Source of the DNA: DT-110 sp030148525
GTDB taxonomy: Bacteria > Bacteroidota > Bacteroidia > Chitinophagales > Saprospiraceae
NCBI GenBank assembly: GCA_965227445.1
Contig: OZ245751.1
Span: 6,456,673-6,520,672 of the forward strand
Direction: 5' to 3'
DNA length: 64,000 nt
Shown here: positions 1-8,563 of the stretch, one piece after another
Numbering within the stretch: position 1 is the first letter of the stretch
Layout of the letters: every line of letters begins with the position of its first letter
Translations under genes and position numbers: made by a program
Notes under the pieces: generated by a model
The model's database searches: none
Told to the model about the DNA's origin: nothing
Seen by the model: the letters and a program-made list of their open reading frames with translations, nothing else

Positions 1-1863
1 CAGTCCGTTATGGGCAATATAATTGAAGCTGAGGTCAAATAAGTCCGGTTGTTTATACTGGATCAGGGCCTTCACGAAGAAAAGCTGATCCTGCCTGCCC
101 GACCAGGAGGTACCAAATCCATGTACTCGCTGGTGCAGCCAGGTGGCAGCGAAGCTACCCGACAAGGCACCGGCAATGGGCTGTTCGTACAGCGCTTCGA
201 GGCCGTATATCCAGCGATAGTCTTCCGGGAGTTGTTGGTTGACATCGAATAGCCCGCTTTCCCTTTTGGCGTAAGCCGCCAAATGCGCATGTTGATCATC
301 GGTGGTGAGCAGATCGTAATCGAGGGCAACCTGAAAGCTGTTGAGTAAGCGAATCGACTTATCAAAGGTACCGGGAATGCTGTAGCTGTGGTACCAACCG
401 GTGGAGAGCAGCCAGGCCTGTTGGGGGGTAGCCTGCCAGCGAGCTGATGCCTGCCCGCTCAGGTAGCGGCCGTTGGGGCCTTTGTTCAGACTGGCTCGCA
501 GGCCGGCCTGAAAGAGCCAGTCTTCATTTGGAGTGAACCGGACGTAGCGGTAGCTTTCCAGCCGTCGTACCCGAAGTGTATCGTTTTGCGGCCGGGTGGG
601 GTCGGTTGGGGCGTTGCGATAGAAAAAGGCCGGTACCGTGTCCCGAAAGGCGAATCGCTGCGATTCGTGTACCAATCCCGTTTGCCATTCCCATTGACCG
701 TTGATGCGACGGCGCCAGTCGAGGGCCGTGTACCAGGTGCGCTGACGCTGGTCGGAATCGGTATTTCCAAAGGCAAAACCGGTGCGACTTACATCAAAAC
801 CATGGTGCAAGCTCACAGTCCCCTTCCGGTACCGCTTGCGAATCCGCAGTGTGTTGAAGTGACGCTTACGGCCGGAGGTGACCGACCCCTCTTCGCCAAA
901 AATCCGGATGTTGACATCGTAGGCCTCGTCGATGCCGTAGGCAAAGGCATCGATGGTCCAGCCGTCGGCCGGCTCCAGATGGAGATTCAGACCGGCATCC
1001 TGACTGCGGAAAGCGCGCAGGTCCGGCACGTTCGATCCGTTCAGATCAATGAACAGATCGCCGAACTGGCGGTTGGCGTATGCCTGGAGGAAAGCATCAT
1101 CGCCCAGTTGCTGATTTCGCAGGATACCTGCGTGAGCAAGTCCCAGAGAGAGTTGGGTGGCATTATCCGTTACCTCCTGTACGGTTTCGATGGCCACGGC
1201 ACCCGCGGTGCTATTCCCCCGGATCAGGGGCGGATTGGAGGGGTACACGTACTGGCCTTCCAGCATTTCGGTGTTAAAGAGGCTGAAGTTACCGATCCCG
1301 TTGATCTGGGTGTTGCGGACCGGCCGATAAATGGGAATGCCGTTGATCAGCACCCGACTGCGGTCGGCACTACTACCCCGCAGCTCCGGATTGGCCGATT
1401 CCGAAGTGTTGGTCGATGCCGGTAAACTGATCAGGGCCCGCAGGGGGTCAGCCGCTGCGGTGGGGTTGAGGTAAATATCCAGCTTCTCCTGCTTAGTGAG
1501 CAGGAAGGCATCCGAGATGGGATCCTGGGCCTGGATCAGTACGGCTGAAAGCACGTATTCAGATGGGCGCAATATAATGGTGGTATCCCTAGCCCGGTTG
1601 ATCAGCAGTTGGCTTTCGCCAAAACCCATAGCGGACACCTGCAGGCTGTCCGGTTCCTGTGGCGTATCCGGTAGCAGTAACTGAAACCGCCCCTGAGGGT
1701 CGGTGTACGCTCCTTTTTGCGGAAACGCACGCCAGTACACGTGGGCCGCCATGATGGGCTTGCGATCCCCGTCGAGCACCTGCCCCCGGAGGGTATTCTG
1801 GGCCAGGGCAGAGCGGAAAGCAATGCTTAGAAAAAGGAATAGAAAGAATTTGAGTAAACGCAT
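1..1863 (-). CDS. TonB-dependent receptor, C-terminal part beyond the window
   Basis: An uninterrupted reverse-strand frame runs from an ATG at 1863 to the window edge (621 codons, no stop), so the gene is 3'-truncated by the window. The first 21 residues are a signal peptide ending in Ala-Gln. Next comes a carboxypeptidase-regulatory-like beta-sandwich (about 23-100, with GQVLDGDRKPI and TDPQGRFQLLLP), then a plug domain (about 125-230, with ELRGSSADRSRVLINGIPIY). The rest consists of alternating aromatic/polar stretches typical of outer-membrane beta-barrel strands. Such proteins import scarce substrates (siderophores, vitamins, glycans) using TonB energy. No SusD partner is next to it in the window, so the substrate is unknown. 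The family is sure; the cargo is not. Confidence 0.88.
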   Translation of the reverse strand, partial: MRLLKFFLFLFLSIAFRSALAQNTLRGQVLDGDRKPIMAAHVYWRAFPQKGAYTDPQGRFQLLLPDTPQEPDSLQVSAMGFGESQLLINRARDTTIILRPSEYVLSAVLIQAQDPISDAFLLTKQEKLDIYLNPTAAADPLRALISLPASTNTSESANPELRGSSADRSRVLINGIPIYRPVRNTQINGIGNFSLFNTEMLEGQYVYPSNPPLIRGNSTAGAVAIETVQEVTDNATQLSLGLAHAGILRNQQLGDDAFLQAYANRQFGDLFIDLNGSNVPDLRAFRSQDAGLNLHLEPADGWTIDAFAYGIDEAYDVNIRIFGEEGSVTSGRKRHFNTLRIRKRYRKGTVSLHHGFDVSRTGFAFGNTDSDQRQRTWYTALDWRRRINGQWEWQTGLVHESQRFAFRDTVPAFFYRNAPTDPTRPQNDTLRVRRLESYRYVRFTPNEDWLFQAGLRASLNKGPNGRYLSGQASARWQATPQQAWLLSTGWYHSYSIPGTFDKSIRLLNSFQVALDYDLLTTDDQHAHLAAYAKRESGLFDVNQQLPEDYRWIYGLEALYEQPIAGALSGSFAATWLHQRVHGFGTSWSGRQDQLFFVKALIQYKQPDLFDLSFNYIAHNGL

Positions 1864-1879
1864 GGGTGTAGTATTAATG

Positions 1880-2050
1880 TGAGGTTGGGCACAGTCTTAT
1901 CCGTAAAATGATGATAGTGGCTTACCGGTAAAGAGTAGTAGGTATAGGGTATTGAGATAAAGTGTGTCCTAATACCTAATACCCTATACTAACTCCAACG
2001 TGAGGTTCTGACATTCAGCTATTTAGTGAAAAACCTTAGCCTCAACCTCA
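1880..2050. repeat. Dispersed TGAGGTTGGG repeat, copy A (two units)
   Basis: The element begins TGAGGTTGGGC and ends GCCTCAACCTCA. It is made of two subunits: a left unit with TCCGTAAAATGATG (from 1880), and a right unit at 2001-2050 with CATTCAGCTATTTAG inside TGAGGTT...AACCTCA inverted ends. A linker with AGTAGGTATAGGGTAT separates them. Related copies lie at 14816-14995 (both units), 32362-32415 (left unit) and 36418-36466 (right unit). It fills the gap between the lipoprotein gene and the TonB receptor gene, so transcripts through here would contain the hairpins. Confidence 0.75.
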
Positions 2051-2062
2051 GTGTATTATTAC

Positions 2063-2860
2063 TTACCCCTCTTCGATCTGGGCGATCACCTGATTCAGGC
2101 GATAACTGCCGGGGAAGGCCTTCATCGCACGATCCATAGTTTCCTGCAGCTTATCATCCTGGCCTTCGCGGGCGTAGTACTTCATCAGCATCTCGTAGGC
2201 ATTCTCGGCACCCCACGATGGGAGGTAGGGGTTGTCGGGTTGCTGAGCAGCCAGTTCAATGGCTTTTTCCAGGTGGACTACTACTTCTTTACCGCCACCA
2301 AATTGCTTGGGTGTATAGAAGTCGTTATTGCCCAGCACGTAATAAGCACGTGGATTCTCGGGATTCATTTCCTGGGCGATCCGGGCGTTTTTGTTGGACT
2401 TTCCGGAAATAAAAGGGGCTTTGATCCCCGATTTGAATTGGATGGAGAACCCCTGCAGCAGAGCGAGCAAAGCGAAATCCTCCGACGTTTTAGCGTCTAG
2501 CTTGTCCAATAAATTGATGGCCTGGTCGGTAATCTCTTCGGCGGACTTTTCCTCCTTGTTTTGCAGATGGAAAATAGCCTGGTAGAAAAGGGTATAGGCC
2601 TGCCAGTAGCGGTACAGATTTTGGTCGGTTTGCTGATATCCCTGGTCCAGCTTATCGACCAGTTTTTCCATGGGCGAGGCATTACCGCGGGCCATAGACT
2701 GGGTAAAGGTGTTCATAATGGTCTCTTCAATGCCGTTCAGGAGTGAATCAGGAGCGGCCTGATCAGCTACCTTTACAGCGTAGGGATTAGTGGCACGTGC
2801 CGGTTCCTTCGTGCAGGAAACCAGGGTGCAGACGATGAGGGTGAGAAATAAGGTGCGCAT
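2063..2860 (-). CDS. TPR-containing lipoprotein of unknown function
   Basis: 265 residues. The N-terminus is a lipoprotein signal with lipobox LVSC (Cys16), so the protein is predicted to be membrane-anchored by lipid. The remainder is helical with tetratricopeptide-like repeats (for example the stretch with NPENPRAYYVLGNN and the C-terminal LQETMDRAMKAFPGS), suggesting a protein-protein interaction scaffold. The start codon at 2860 directly abuts a 34-bp AT-rich element that recurs upstream of the regulator operon at 3191-3775. It is therefore probably under control of the winged-helix regulator encoded just upstream. I do not recognise a specific family name. Confidence 0.8.
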   Translation of the reverse strand: MRTLFLTLIVCTLVSCTKEPARATNPYAVKVADQAAPDSLLNGIEETIMNTFTQSMARGNASPMEKLVDKLDQGYQQTDQNLYRYWQAYTLFYQAIFHLQNKEEKSAEEITDQAINLLDKLDAKTSEDFALLALLQGFSIQFKSGIKAPFISGKSNKNARIAQEMNPENPRAYYVLGNNDFYTPKQFGGGKEVVVHLEKAIELAAQQPDNPYLPSWGAENAYEMLMKYYAREGQDDKLQETMDRAMKAFPGSYRLNQVIAQIEEG

Positions 2861-2894
2861 AGTTTATAGATTTATTTAGTTTATTTTATAAACT
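2861..2894. promoter_or_regulatory. Candidate operator of the winged-helix regulator, site 1
   Basis: Half-sites of type AGTTTAT/ATAAACT are arranged as AGTTTAT at 2861 plus a perfect 17-bp palindrome AGTTTATTTTATAAACT at 2878-2894. It touches the start codon of the TPR lipoprotein, so binding could block translation initiation or transcription. A same-length element aligns upstream of the regulator operon (3809-3842). Confidence 0.6.
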
Positions 2895-2910
2895 GACTAA
2901 TGAAAAAAAA

Positions 2911-3198
2911 TCAATCGGGATCCAGGTACTCCTTCAGGGCAGTGACGTAGGCTTCAAAGGCATCCAGGCCGGTCTGAGTGATCAGGATAGCGGTGTGCTG
3001 GTAGTTGTTTTTAAAGCCTTTTTGCAGCTCGATGTATTCCGCTTTTTGCAGTTTTTTGAGTTGAACACTCAGGTTGCCCGAAGAGGCTTCGGTAACCTCC
3101 TTAAGCTCATTGAAGTCCGACTCCTGATTGGCGACCAGGTACGACATGATGGCCAGGCGGAGTTGGGAATGCAGCAACGGATCGAGCTCTTTAAACAT
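2911..3198 (-). CDS. Winged-helix transcriptional regulator (HTH_34-like)
   Basis: 95 residues from the ATG at 3198. The longer frame to 3252 would run inside the preceding gene. The start overlaps the stop of the membrane-protein gene by 8 nt, implying translational coupling. The sequence has the layout of the small MarR/ArsR-like winged-helix family: a first helix (LDPLLHSQLRLAIMSYL), a recognition-helix region (ASSGNLSVQLKKLQKAEYI) and a wing followed by TQTGLDAFEAY. It lacks cysteines for metal sensing. Regulators of this kind often sit beside a membrane protein and control their own operon; the matching palindromic elements at 2861 and 3809 fit this. Confidence 0.85.
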   Translation of the reverse strand: MFKELDPLLHSQLRLAIMSYLVANQESDFNELKEVTEASSGNLSVQLKKLQKAEYIELQKGFKNNYQHTAILITQTGLDAFEAYVTALKEYLDPD

Positions 3199-3775
3199 GT
3201 TCCTTGCGTTTCTTTTGCTGATAAAGGTTGTATCCCGGAGCGAACAGTGCAAACAGCGCCACCGCGGTCAGTACCAATGGTTGGTAAAACGGATCAATGA
3301 AGAAGGCTGCATAGCCCGCCAGCTGCGTACCGATTCCTGCTGCCAGAAATGCCTGGCTGCGGATGGCTGCTCCCGACAAGATGAGTCCAATACCCTGGAG
3401 TAGCAGGATGACCGGGATCAAATTGTACCCTAATTTAAAGAAGAAACCGAATCCGAGAATAAATAGATTGAGTCCGAGGGCAAACCAAACGAACTTCATG
3501 ATCCGTGAGATTGGGTTCGAGGTGCGTGCTTTCGGCTTGCGGCTGTAGTAATAGCCGGTATAAATACCCGGTAGAATGAGGCCAAAATAAGCCAGACCGC
3601 TTACCGAAGCCATATCGATCCACATCAGGTAGAACTGAGCGGCCGAGGCCAGGGCAATCGCAATACCCCATACCATGAAAATAAGTCCGTTGTCCTCGTA
3701 GCGGTGCCTGGCTTCTTCGATCATCTTGCTGATGACGGCCAGGCTATCCTGAGGTGTCATGTCTTGTTGTGGCAT
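3191..3775 (-). CDS. Integral membrane protein co-encoded with regulator
   Basis: 194 residues with about six hydrophobic segments: VWGIAIALASAAQFYLMW, GLAYFGLILPGIYTGYYY, FVWFALGLNLFILGFGFFF, LIPVILLLQGIGLILSG, FLAAGIGTQLAGYAAFF and PLVLTAVALFALFAPGY. A short soluble N-terminal helix precedes them. It is the first gene of a two-gene operon with the winged-helix regulator. No catalytic motif is visible. By analogy with similar pairs it may be the sensor or effector of the small regulon, but that is inference only. Confidence 0.8.
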   Translation of the reverse strand: MPQQDMTPQDSLAVISKMIEEARHRYEDNGLIFMVWGIAIALASAAQFYLMWIDMASVSGLAYFGLILPGIYTGYYYSRKPKARTSNPISRIMKFVWFALGLNLFILGFGFFFKLGYNLIPVILLLQGIGLILSGAAIRSQAFLAAGIGTQLAGYAAFFIDPFYQPLVLTAVALFALFAPGYNLYQQKKRKEHV

Positions 3776-3808
3776 ATTTTTGAACGTTGTTTAGGTCAAA
3801 TATAAAGT

Positions 3809-3842
3809 AGTTTATAAAATAAATCAAGTTATTTTGTGAATT
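3809..3842. promoter_or_regulatory. Candidate operator of the winged-helix regulator, site 2
   Basis: This 34-bp element begins AGTTTATAAAATAAATC and continues AAGTTATTTTGTGAATT. It matches the order and spacing of half-sites in the element at 2861-2894. It lies 33 bp upstream of the membrane-protein/regulator operon (start 3775), where an autoregulatory site would be expected. Confidence 0.55.
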
Positions 3843-4034
3843 AATCTGGATTACTGTGTAAAATCTTCTGTTTGCAGGGTCACATTTTTTTCAGTAGTTT
3901 GATAAGTAAACAGCTCTTACCATAGAGCCATCTTCCCAACACGTATACACTACCAACTGATTTTTTTGGATACCGGAGATGCTCCCGGAGGATCGCTAAG
4001 CGGTATCTATTTACCCATATAAAATTATGTAGTG

Positions 4035-5546
4035 ATGCGTTCAACCAAACTTACCCTGCTGGGCATTTGTTGCCTGCTACTTTCCTGGAGCCTGTCGGCT
4101 CAGATCAATAGCAGTTTAGAGAATGATGGCTTATCCATCCTCGACCAAGGGGCTCCCGCACGGGGAGCCGATTACAAGATCGGAGGCGTGCTGGTCCAGA
4201 ATGGCTTTGCCTTCAGTCAGATTACTGATCAGATGGTTTCCGCCGGAAGCGATCTGGTGCGCTCCAAGATCGACGGCAGCGGCTTTAACATGCGGCAATT
4301 TGCAGTAATACCGTACAAAGAGGTGAATTTTGACTTTGATCGGCTGGAATTTTCGGCGGTCAACCCCTCCAATTTTCCGGATAATGATCAGATCGATTGG
4401 GAGCTGGGGCTGACTGATTTTGGGCAGTTTGATAATGGCGACTTTCTCGAACGTGGCCTTTTCCTCGATTATTCCCGCATTTTTACGGACATCGCGTTGT
4501 TCAGGAGGATCTTTTTTATCAACCCCGACAATGTATCTATGGGGATAAATCCGGGAACTACCACCAACTTCAATGCCAATTTAAGAGTGTATGGCGAATT
4601 TGGTAATGCTGTTGGCATCTGGAGTAGTCAGGGTGTTCAAGGTTCCAGTTCCCAGTGGGGGGTGTATTCCAGAGCTTTTGGCTCTGGCTCCGGAACCAGG
4701 TTCGGAGTGGTTGGGGTAGCCACTAGTTCTACCGGTGTTAGGTATGGTCTTTTCGGAGAAGCGTTCGGCGGTTCATTGTCTTATGCCGTGTACGCCAATG
4801 GTGATATGGCCTATACCGGCACCCTAACCGATGTGTCGGATGAAAAGCTGAAGCGTAATATCGAGGATTTCGACGGTCTGGAAACGATCCTGCAATTACG
4901 GCCGCGTACCTACGAATTTCGCAACGACGAGTACGAGCATATGAACCTGAAAGAGGGGAAACAGTACGGCTTTATTGCTCAGGAATTGCGCGAAGTGATC
5001 CCGGAAATGGTCACCGAGAATCAGCATCCGCATATTGTAGAGCAGGATACCAGTCTCACTACGGAAATGACCGACTATCTCGGGGTGCGTCCATTACTGC
5101 TCCTACCCATCCTCACCCGTGCCCTGCAGGAGGAACACCAGATCGTCGAGGACCAGGACACCCGCATTCGCCACCTGGAGCAGGAAAATCAGGCTCTCCG
5201 CAACCGCCTGGCCGAACTGGAAACTAAGATGGAACAAGTCCTGGGCCAGCAACCCGGTGGTGATTCCGATCCCGTCGTGCTTACCTCGGCCCGCCTCGAT
5301 CAGAATTTCCCCAATCCCTACGATCGGGAAACGGCCATCGGTCTGTTCATCCCGGAATCGGTGCAAAGGGCCGAGCTGCGCATCATCAATGCCGAGGGGC
5401 GCGTTATGCGTACCATCGTCATCGGCGATCGCGGCGAGACCAAACAGGTACTGGAAGCGAAGGCACTGCAGGCGGGATCGTACTTTTACAGCCTGGTACT
5501 GGACGGTACGCCTTTCGCCACTAAGCAGATGTTGCTGCTTAAGTAG
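4035..5546 (+). CDS. Secreted protein with peptidase S74 chaperone domain and T9SS sorting domain
   Basis: 503 residues from the ATG at 4035; a GTG lies one codon earlier. A signal peptide ends at LSAQ. The middle is a Gly/Ser-rich beta structure. At about 273-330 lies an intramolecular S74 chaperone domain (SDEKLKRNIEDFDGL, LRPRTYEFRNDEY, YGFIAQELREVIPEMV), known from phage tail spikes, where it trimerises and self-cleaves at its start. A coiled coil (about 375-400, IRHLEQENQALRNRLAELE) supports trimer formation. The last about 80 residues (DQNFPNPYDRETAIGLFIP through KQMLLLK) form a type A Por sorting domain directing export by the type IX system. It is likely a trimeric surface fibre. Confidence 0.88.
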   Translation: MRSTKLTLLGICCLLLSWSLSAQINSSLENDGLSILDQGAPARGADYKIGGVLVQNGFAFSQITDQMVSAGSDLVRSKIDGSGFNMRQFAVIPYKEVNFDFDRLEFSAVNPSNFPDNDQIDWELGLTDFGQFDNGDFLERGLFLDYSRIFTDIALFRRIFFINPDNVSMGINPGTTTNFNANLRVYGEFGNAVGIWSSQGVQGSSSQWGVYSRAFGSGSGTRFGVVGVATSSTGVRYGLFGEAFGGSLSYAVYANGDMAYTGTLTDVSDEKLKRNIEDFDGLETILQLRPRTYEFRNDEYEHMNLKEGKQYGFIAQELREVIPEMVTENQHPHIVEQDTSLTTEMTDYLGVRPLLLLPILTRALQEEHQIVEDQDTRIRHLEQENQALRNRLAELETKMEQVLGQQPGGDSDPVVLTSARLDQNFPNPYDRETAIGLFIPESVQRAELRIINAEGRVMRTIVIGDRGETKQVLEAKALQAGSYFYSLVLDGTPFATKQMLLLK

Positions 5547-5555
5547 TCTTTATAA

Positions 5556-5709
5556 GATCGCCCTGCGGGCTTCTAGAGTCTAGATCGGGCAGCGAGCTGC
5601 CCTGGAAGAAAGAAGAGAAGACATGTCCGTCGTTGGAGATGTCTTCTCTTCTTTCTATACGTGGCGACTTGTCGCCACAATCTACTATCTAGAAGCCCGC
5701 AGGGCGATC
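5556..5709. terminator. Nested four-stem inverted repeat between convergent genes
   Basis: A perfect 22-bp inverted repeat (5556-5577 and 5688-5709) encloses three further perfect hairpins: GGGCAGC/GCTGCCC (5587-5602), an 18-bp stem (5607-5624 with 5639-5656, 14-nt loop) and GTGGCGAC/GTCGCCAC (5661-5678). It lies 9 bp from each of two convergent stop codons, so it probably acts as a bidirectional terminator. Its multi-arm cloverleaf-like architecture is unlike a simple terminator and could also mark a REP/MITE-type mobile repeat. Confidence 0.7.
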
Positions 5710-5718
5710 TTCCGAAGA

Positions 5719-7008
5719 CTAAATATCGAGTAACATCCGCGTGGGATCCTCGAGCAACTCCTTAACCCGTACGAGGAAGGTCACGGAGGTACTGCCGTCG
5801 ATCACGCGGTGATCGTAGGAGAGCGCCAGATACATCATCGGACGGATCTTCACTTCACCATCGATCACCATTGGGCGCTGGTTAATGCCGTGCATACCCA
5901 GAATAGCGGATTGTGGTTCGTTCAGGATGGGGGTACTCAGCAGGGAACCGAACACACCACCATTGGTGATGGTAAAGGTACCACCCGACATTTCGTCGAG
6001 CGTCAGATCGTTATTGCGGGCCTTGACGGCCAGGTCTTTAATCTTGTGTTCCACCTCGGCAAAGTGCAGGGACTCCACGTTTTTCACCGGAGGAACGACC
6101 AGGCCGTTGGGCGTGGAAATAGCGATACTGATGTCCACGTAGTCGTGGTAGACCAGCTCGTTTTCGTCGAGGCGGGCGTTGACGTCGGGCATGTCCATCA
6201 GGACCTGGGCGCAGGCCTTGGCGAAAAGAGACATGAATCCCAGTTTGATGCCGTATTTCTCCACGAATTTCTCCTGGTGTTTTTTCCGCATGGCCATCAC
6301 GTTGGTCAGGTCGACCTCGTTGAAGGTGGTCAGCATGGCCGTGTCGTTCTTGGCACTTACCAGTCGTTTGGCGATGGTGCGGCGCATACGACTCATCTTC
6401 TTGCGGGACTCTTCGCGGGAGAAGGAGGCCGGATTGCGGAAGGTAATCTCCTGCTTGGGAGCTTCCTTTTTCGACTCTTCTTTTTTGGGTTCTTCTTTGG
6501 CGGCCGGTTGGCTCGATTTATTGGCAACGGCTTTTTCGGCATCCTCCTTGGTGATGCGACCGTCGCGGCCGGTACCGTCGACAGAGGAAGGGTCGATGTC
6601 GTTTTCCTTAAGGATTTTGGCGGCAGCCGGAGAAGGATGCCCGGCGGCGTAGCTGTCTGATTTGGCCGTTTCCTCTTTAGGGGCGGGTGCTTCCGCTTCT
6701 TTTGTCTTTTCCTCTTCTTTTTGCCCATTGTCGGAGCCACCGCTGCTATCGCCACCAGCTTCTTTGCTTACGCTGGTATCGATCTTGGCAACCAGAGCCC
6801 CTATCTCGAGATCATCGTCTTCGGAGGCGACGTGAATGAGTTTGCCGGCGGCTTCGGCGGGGAATTCCAGAGTGGCTTTATCAGATTCAAATTCACAGAT
6901 CGGGGTATCAAGGTCGACATATTCCCCGTCGGCTACTAACCACTGGGACAGAGTCACTTCTGTGACGGATTCGCCAATGGTGGGCACTTTCATTTCTACG
7001 ACGCTCAT
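5719..7008 (-). CDS. odhB: Dihydrolipoyllysine-residue succinyltransferase, E2 of 2-oxoglutarate dehydrogenase
   Basis: 429 residues from the ATG at 7008 (MSVVEMKVPTIGESV). An upstream in-frame ATG at 7107 would add 33 residues unlike the family. The lipoyl domain spans 1-78 with the lipoylated Lys44 in ESDKATLEF. A long Glu/Lys/Ala linker follows, then the peripheral subunit-binding domain (HPSPAAAKILKENDIDPSSV). The catalytic acetyltransferase fold ends with the active-site motif YDHRVIDG. It transfers the succinyl group from lipoamide to CoA in the TCA cycle. The E1 gene is not adjacent; the upstream gap holds only repeats. The nested hairpin just after the stop is its probable terminator. 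Confidence 0.95.
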   Translation of the reverse strand: MSVVEMKVPTIGESVTEVTLSQWLVADGEYVDLDTPICEFESDKATLEFPAEAAGKLIHVASEDDDLEIGALVAKIDTSVSKEAGGDSSGGSDNGQKEEEKTKEAEAPAPKEETAKSDSYAAGHPSPAAAKILKENDIDPSSVDGTGRDGRITKEDAEKAVANKSSQPAAKEEPKKEESKKEAPKQEITFRNPASFSREESRKKMSRMRRTIAKRLVSAKNDTAMLTTFNEVDLTNVMAMRKKHQEKFVEKYGIKLGFMSLFAKACAQVLMDMPDVNARLDENELVYHDYVDISIAISTPNGLVVPPVKNVESLHFAEVEHKIKDLAVKARNNDLTLDEMSGGTFTITNGGVFGSLLSTPILNEPQSAILGMHGINQRPMVIDGEVKIRPMMYLALSYDHRVIDGSTSVTFLVRVKELLEDPTRMLLDI

Positions 7009-7519
7009 TTCGTGTGGATGCGTTTGATTAACAGATGATTTTTCGCTTGAAGAGTAGTATCCATTAGATACGCCCCGATCGCGGTTTTTGTTCGCTTGCG
7101 CAAACATCCGGCAATTGGGGGATTAATACAAACTATGGTTTCTCTTTTTAGTATGTGGTTCGGCATTCCCCGCCCGCCGAAGTCCGTACGGACGGAGGAG
7201 GGCCAATTTCCGATTTCCAAAAACTCACCCCGGGATGCATAGGTTTCAGGTGAGCTTAATCGTGGTCGCCCCCTCTCTTTATCCATACCGGGTCGTTCGC
7301 TTGCGTTGTAACTTGGCCCTTGGAAGAGAAGGGGCTCCGGTACGGTTTATATTGTTTCCGACTTTCAAAACTCACCCAGGGATGTATAGTTTTAGGGTTA
7401 CCTACTGATCGTCTGGGCCCGCTCTTTTTTCCATCAATAAAGGAATAATACTGACAATCTTTTAATTACCGTAAGCCGTAAGCCGTCAATCGTGGACCGT
7501 CTTAATGGCCGATTTCGAA
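7009..7519. repeat. Gene-free interval with an 80-bp imperfect direct repeat and palindromic repeat debris
   Basis: No gene found. Segments 7207-7286 and 7355-7434 are imperfect direct repeats. Both run TTTCCGA...CAAAA(A)CTCACCC.GGGATG.ATAG.TTT and end in CGCTCTTTTTTCCAT or a close variant. A GC-rich palindromic fragment, CGCCGAAGTCCGTACGGAC, lies at 7170-7202. A degenerate CCGTAAG tandem lies at 7470-7500 (CCGTAAGCCGTAAGCCGTC). These repeat families recur elsewhere in the window. Confidence 0.5.
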
Positions 7520-8476
7520 TCATTTCCGATTTCGATACGCAAATCGATAGATCATCGGCTCCTCATTCCCCGCCTCGTTCGAAAGATACATAGTGCCGTC
7601 GGGTGCAAAACAAATACCCTCCGGTTGCTCGTGGACCTTTTTTTCGAGCTTCTCGAGGTGGCGCAGGGTACCGTCTTCGCCAATCACCATCAGCATGTTG
7701 CCTACGGAAGAGAGGATGTATATATCACCGGAAACAGGGTGAATGGCCAGGGCTGAGGGGCTGAAATCAAAGTCGCTCTCGTCGGGATCGAAGAAGGAGA
7801 CTATCTCATCGACCTTGCGCAGCATGGGGGTCATGCCGAGGAAATCCTGCACGTCTTGCTTGCGAATGCAATAGGCGGGATCCTCCTCTAATGCCAGATT
7901 GGAAAGGGGAAAGGAGTAGATCGATTTGGAGGGTTCATCCGTATCGGCTCCCGAAGCGGCTTTACAGGCTAGCAGTAAGCGCTCGTTCTTAGCATCGTAA
8001 GCAAGGCCTTCCACGTCGTTGTCACCGTTTAGAAAATCGTTGAACTTATCGACCTTTTGGCGGCCGGAGCCAAGTCCCTGAATGCGGTAAAGTGTACCGC
8101 TGCTTTTTACGACGTAAACGTACTCCCCGACTACTTCGACACCTTCGTAATCGCCGTCTTTCCAAAATTCGATCTCCCGTTCGATCTTTCCGTCGGTCGG
8201 GTTGATCAGGAAAACTTTTCCGTCTTCGTCCTGAATCGCTACCAGGTATCGCTGATCGGTAGTCATCGACAGGCCGGAGATCTCCTCGAGGTCATTGTCG
8301 AGTTCAAACTCAGCGTCCGGCTCGTTGATGCGATAGGGGAAAACAAAGTTGGTGCTCGTGGTGTCGGGGCGAGTGCTGATCTGGCAGGTGCCGCCTACGG
8401 GGCCGGTGCAGGCCTGGCAGGTCCACCACAGGCAGGCGGTAAGGAGCGTGAGTATGGTCATAGTTCTGCGGCACAT
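7520..8476 (-). CDS. SdiA-regulated-type beta-propeller protein, exported
   Basis: 318 residues. The N-terminus is hydrophobic and Cys-containing (ILTLLTACLWW), giving a possible lipoprotein signal; an internal ATG at 8461 would also give a good signal. The mature part has repeated blades of the SdiA-regulated/phytase-like propeller type: LEEISGLSMTTDQRYLVAIQ, DGKVFLINPTDGKI, NDVEGLAYDAKNERLLLACK and LEKKVHEQPEGICFAPDGT. Members bind ligands at the cell surface or periplasm; no enzymatic activity is established. It is divergently oriented to the gene at 8564. Confidence 0.75.
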   Translation of the reverse strand: MCRRTMTILTLLTACLWWTCQACTGPVGGTCQISTRPDTTSTNFVFPYRINEPDAEFELDNDLEEISGLSMTTDQRYLVAIQDEDGKVFLINPTDGKIEREIEFWKDGDYEGVEVVGEYVYVVKSSGTLYRIQGLGSGRQKVDKFNDFLNGDNDVEGLAYDAKNERLLLACKAASGADTDEPSKSIYSFPLSNLALEEDPAYCIRKQDVQDFLGMTPMLRKVDEIVSFFDPDESDFDFSPSALAIHPVSGDIYILSSVGNMLMVIGEDGTLRHLEKLEKKVHEQPEGICFAPDGTMYLSNEAGNEEPMIYRFAYRNRK

Positions 8477-8563
8477 GGATTTATAGATTGAATGCTAATC
8501 AGGCTCGTAATATTGCTGATCTAAGGTACCTTTATCCGCCGACATCTAAAAAAGAAGAAGTTT

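Noticed and set aside
586..1425. 279-codon forward ORF
   Set aside because: It is the complement of the TonB-dependent receptor frame, which has a signal peptide, plug and barrel features. The forward product is Val/Gly/Thr-rich without any domain pattern.
5809..6660. 283-codon forward ORF
   Set aside because: Antisense to the E2 succinyltransferase gene. Its Val/Gly/His-rich product is typical of an anti-sense frame in GC-rich coding DNA.
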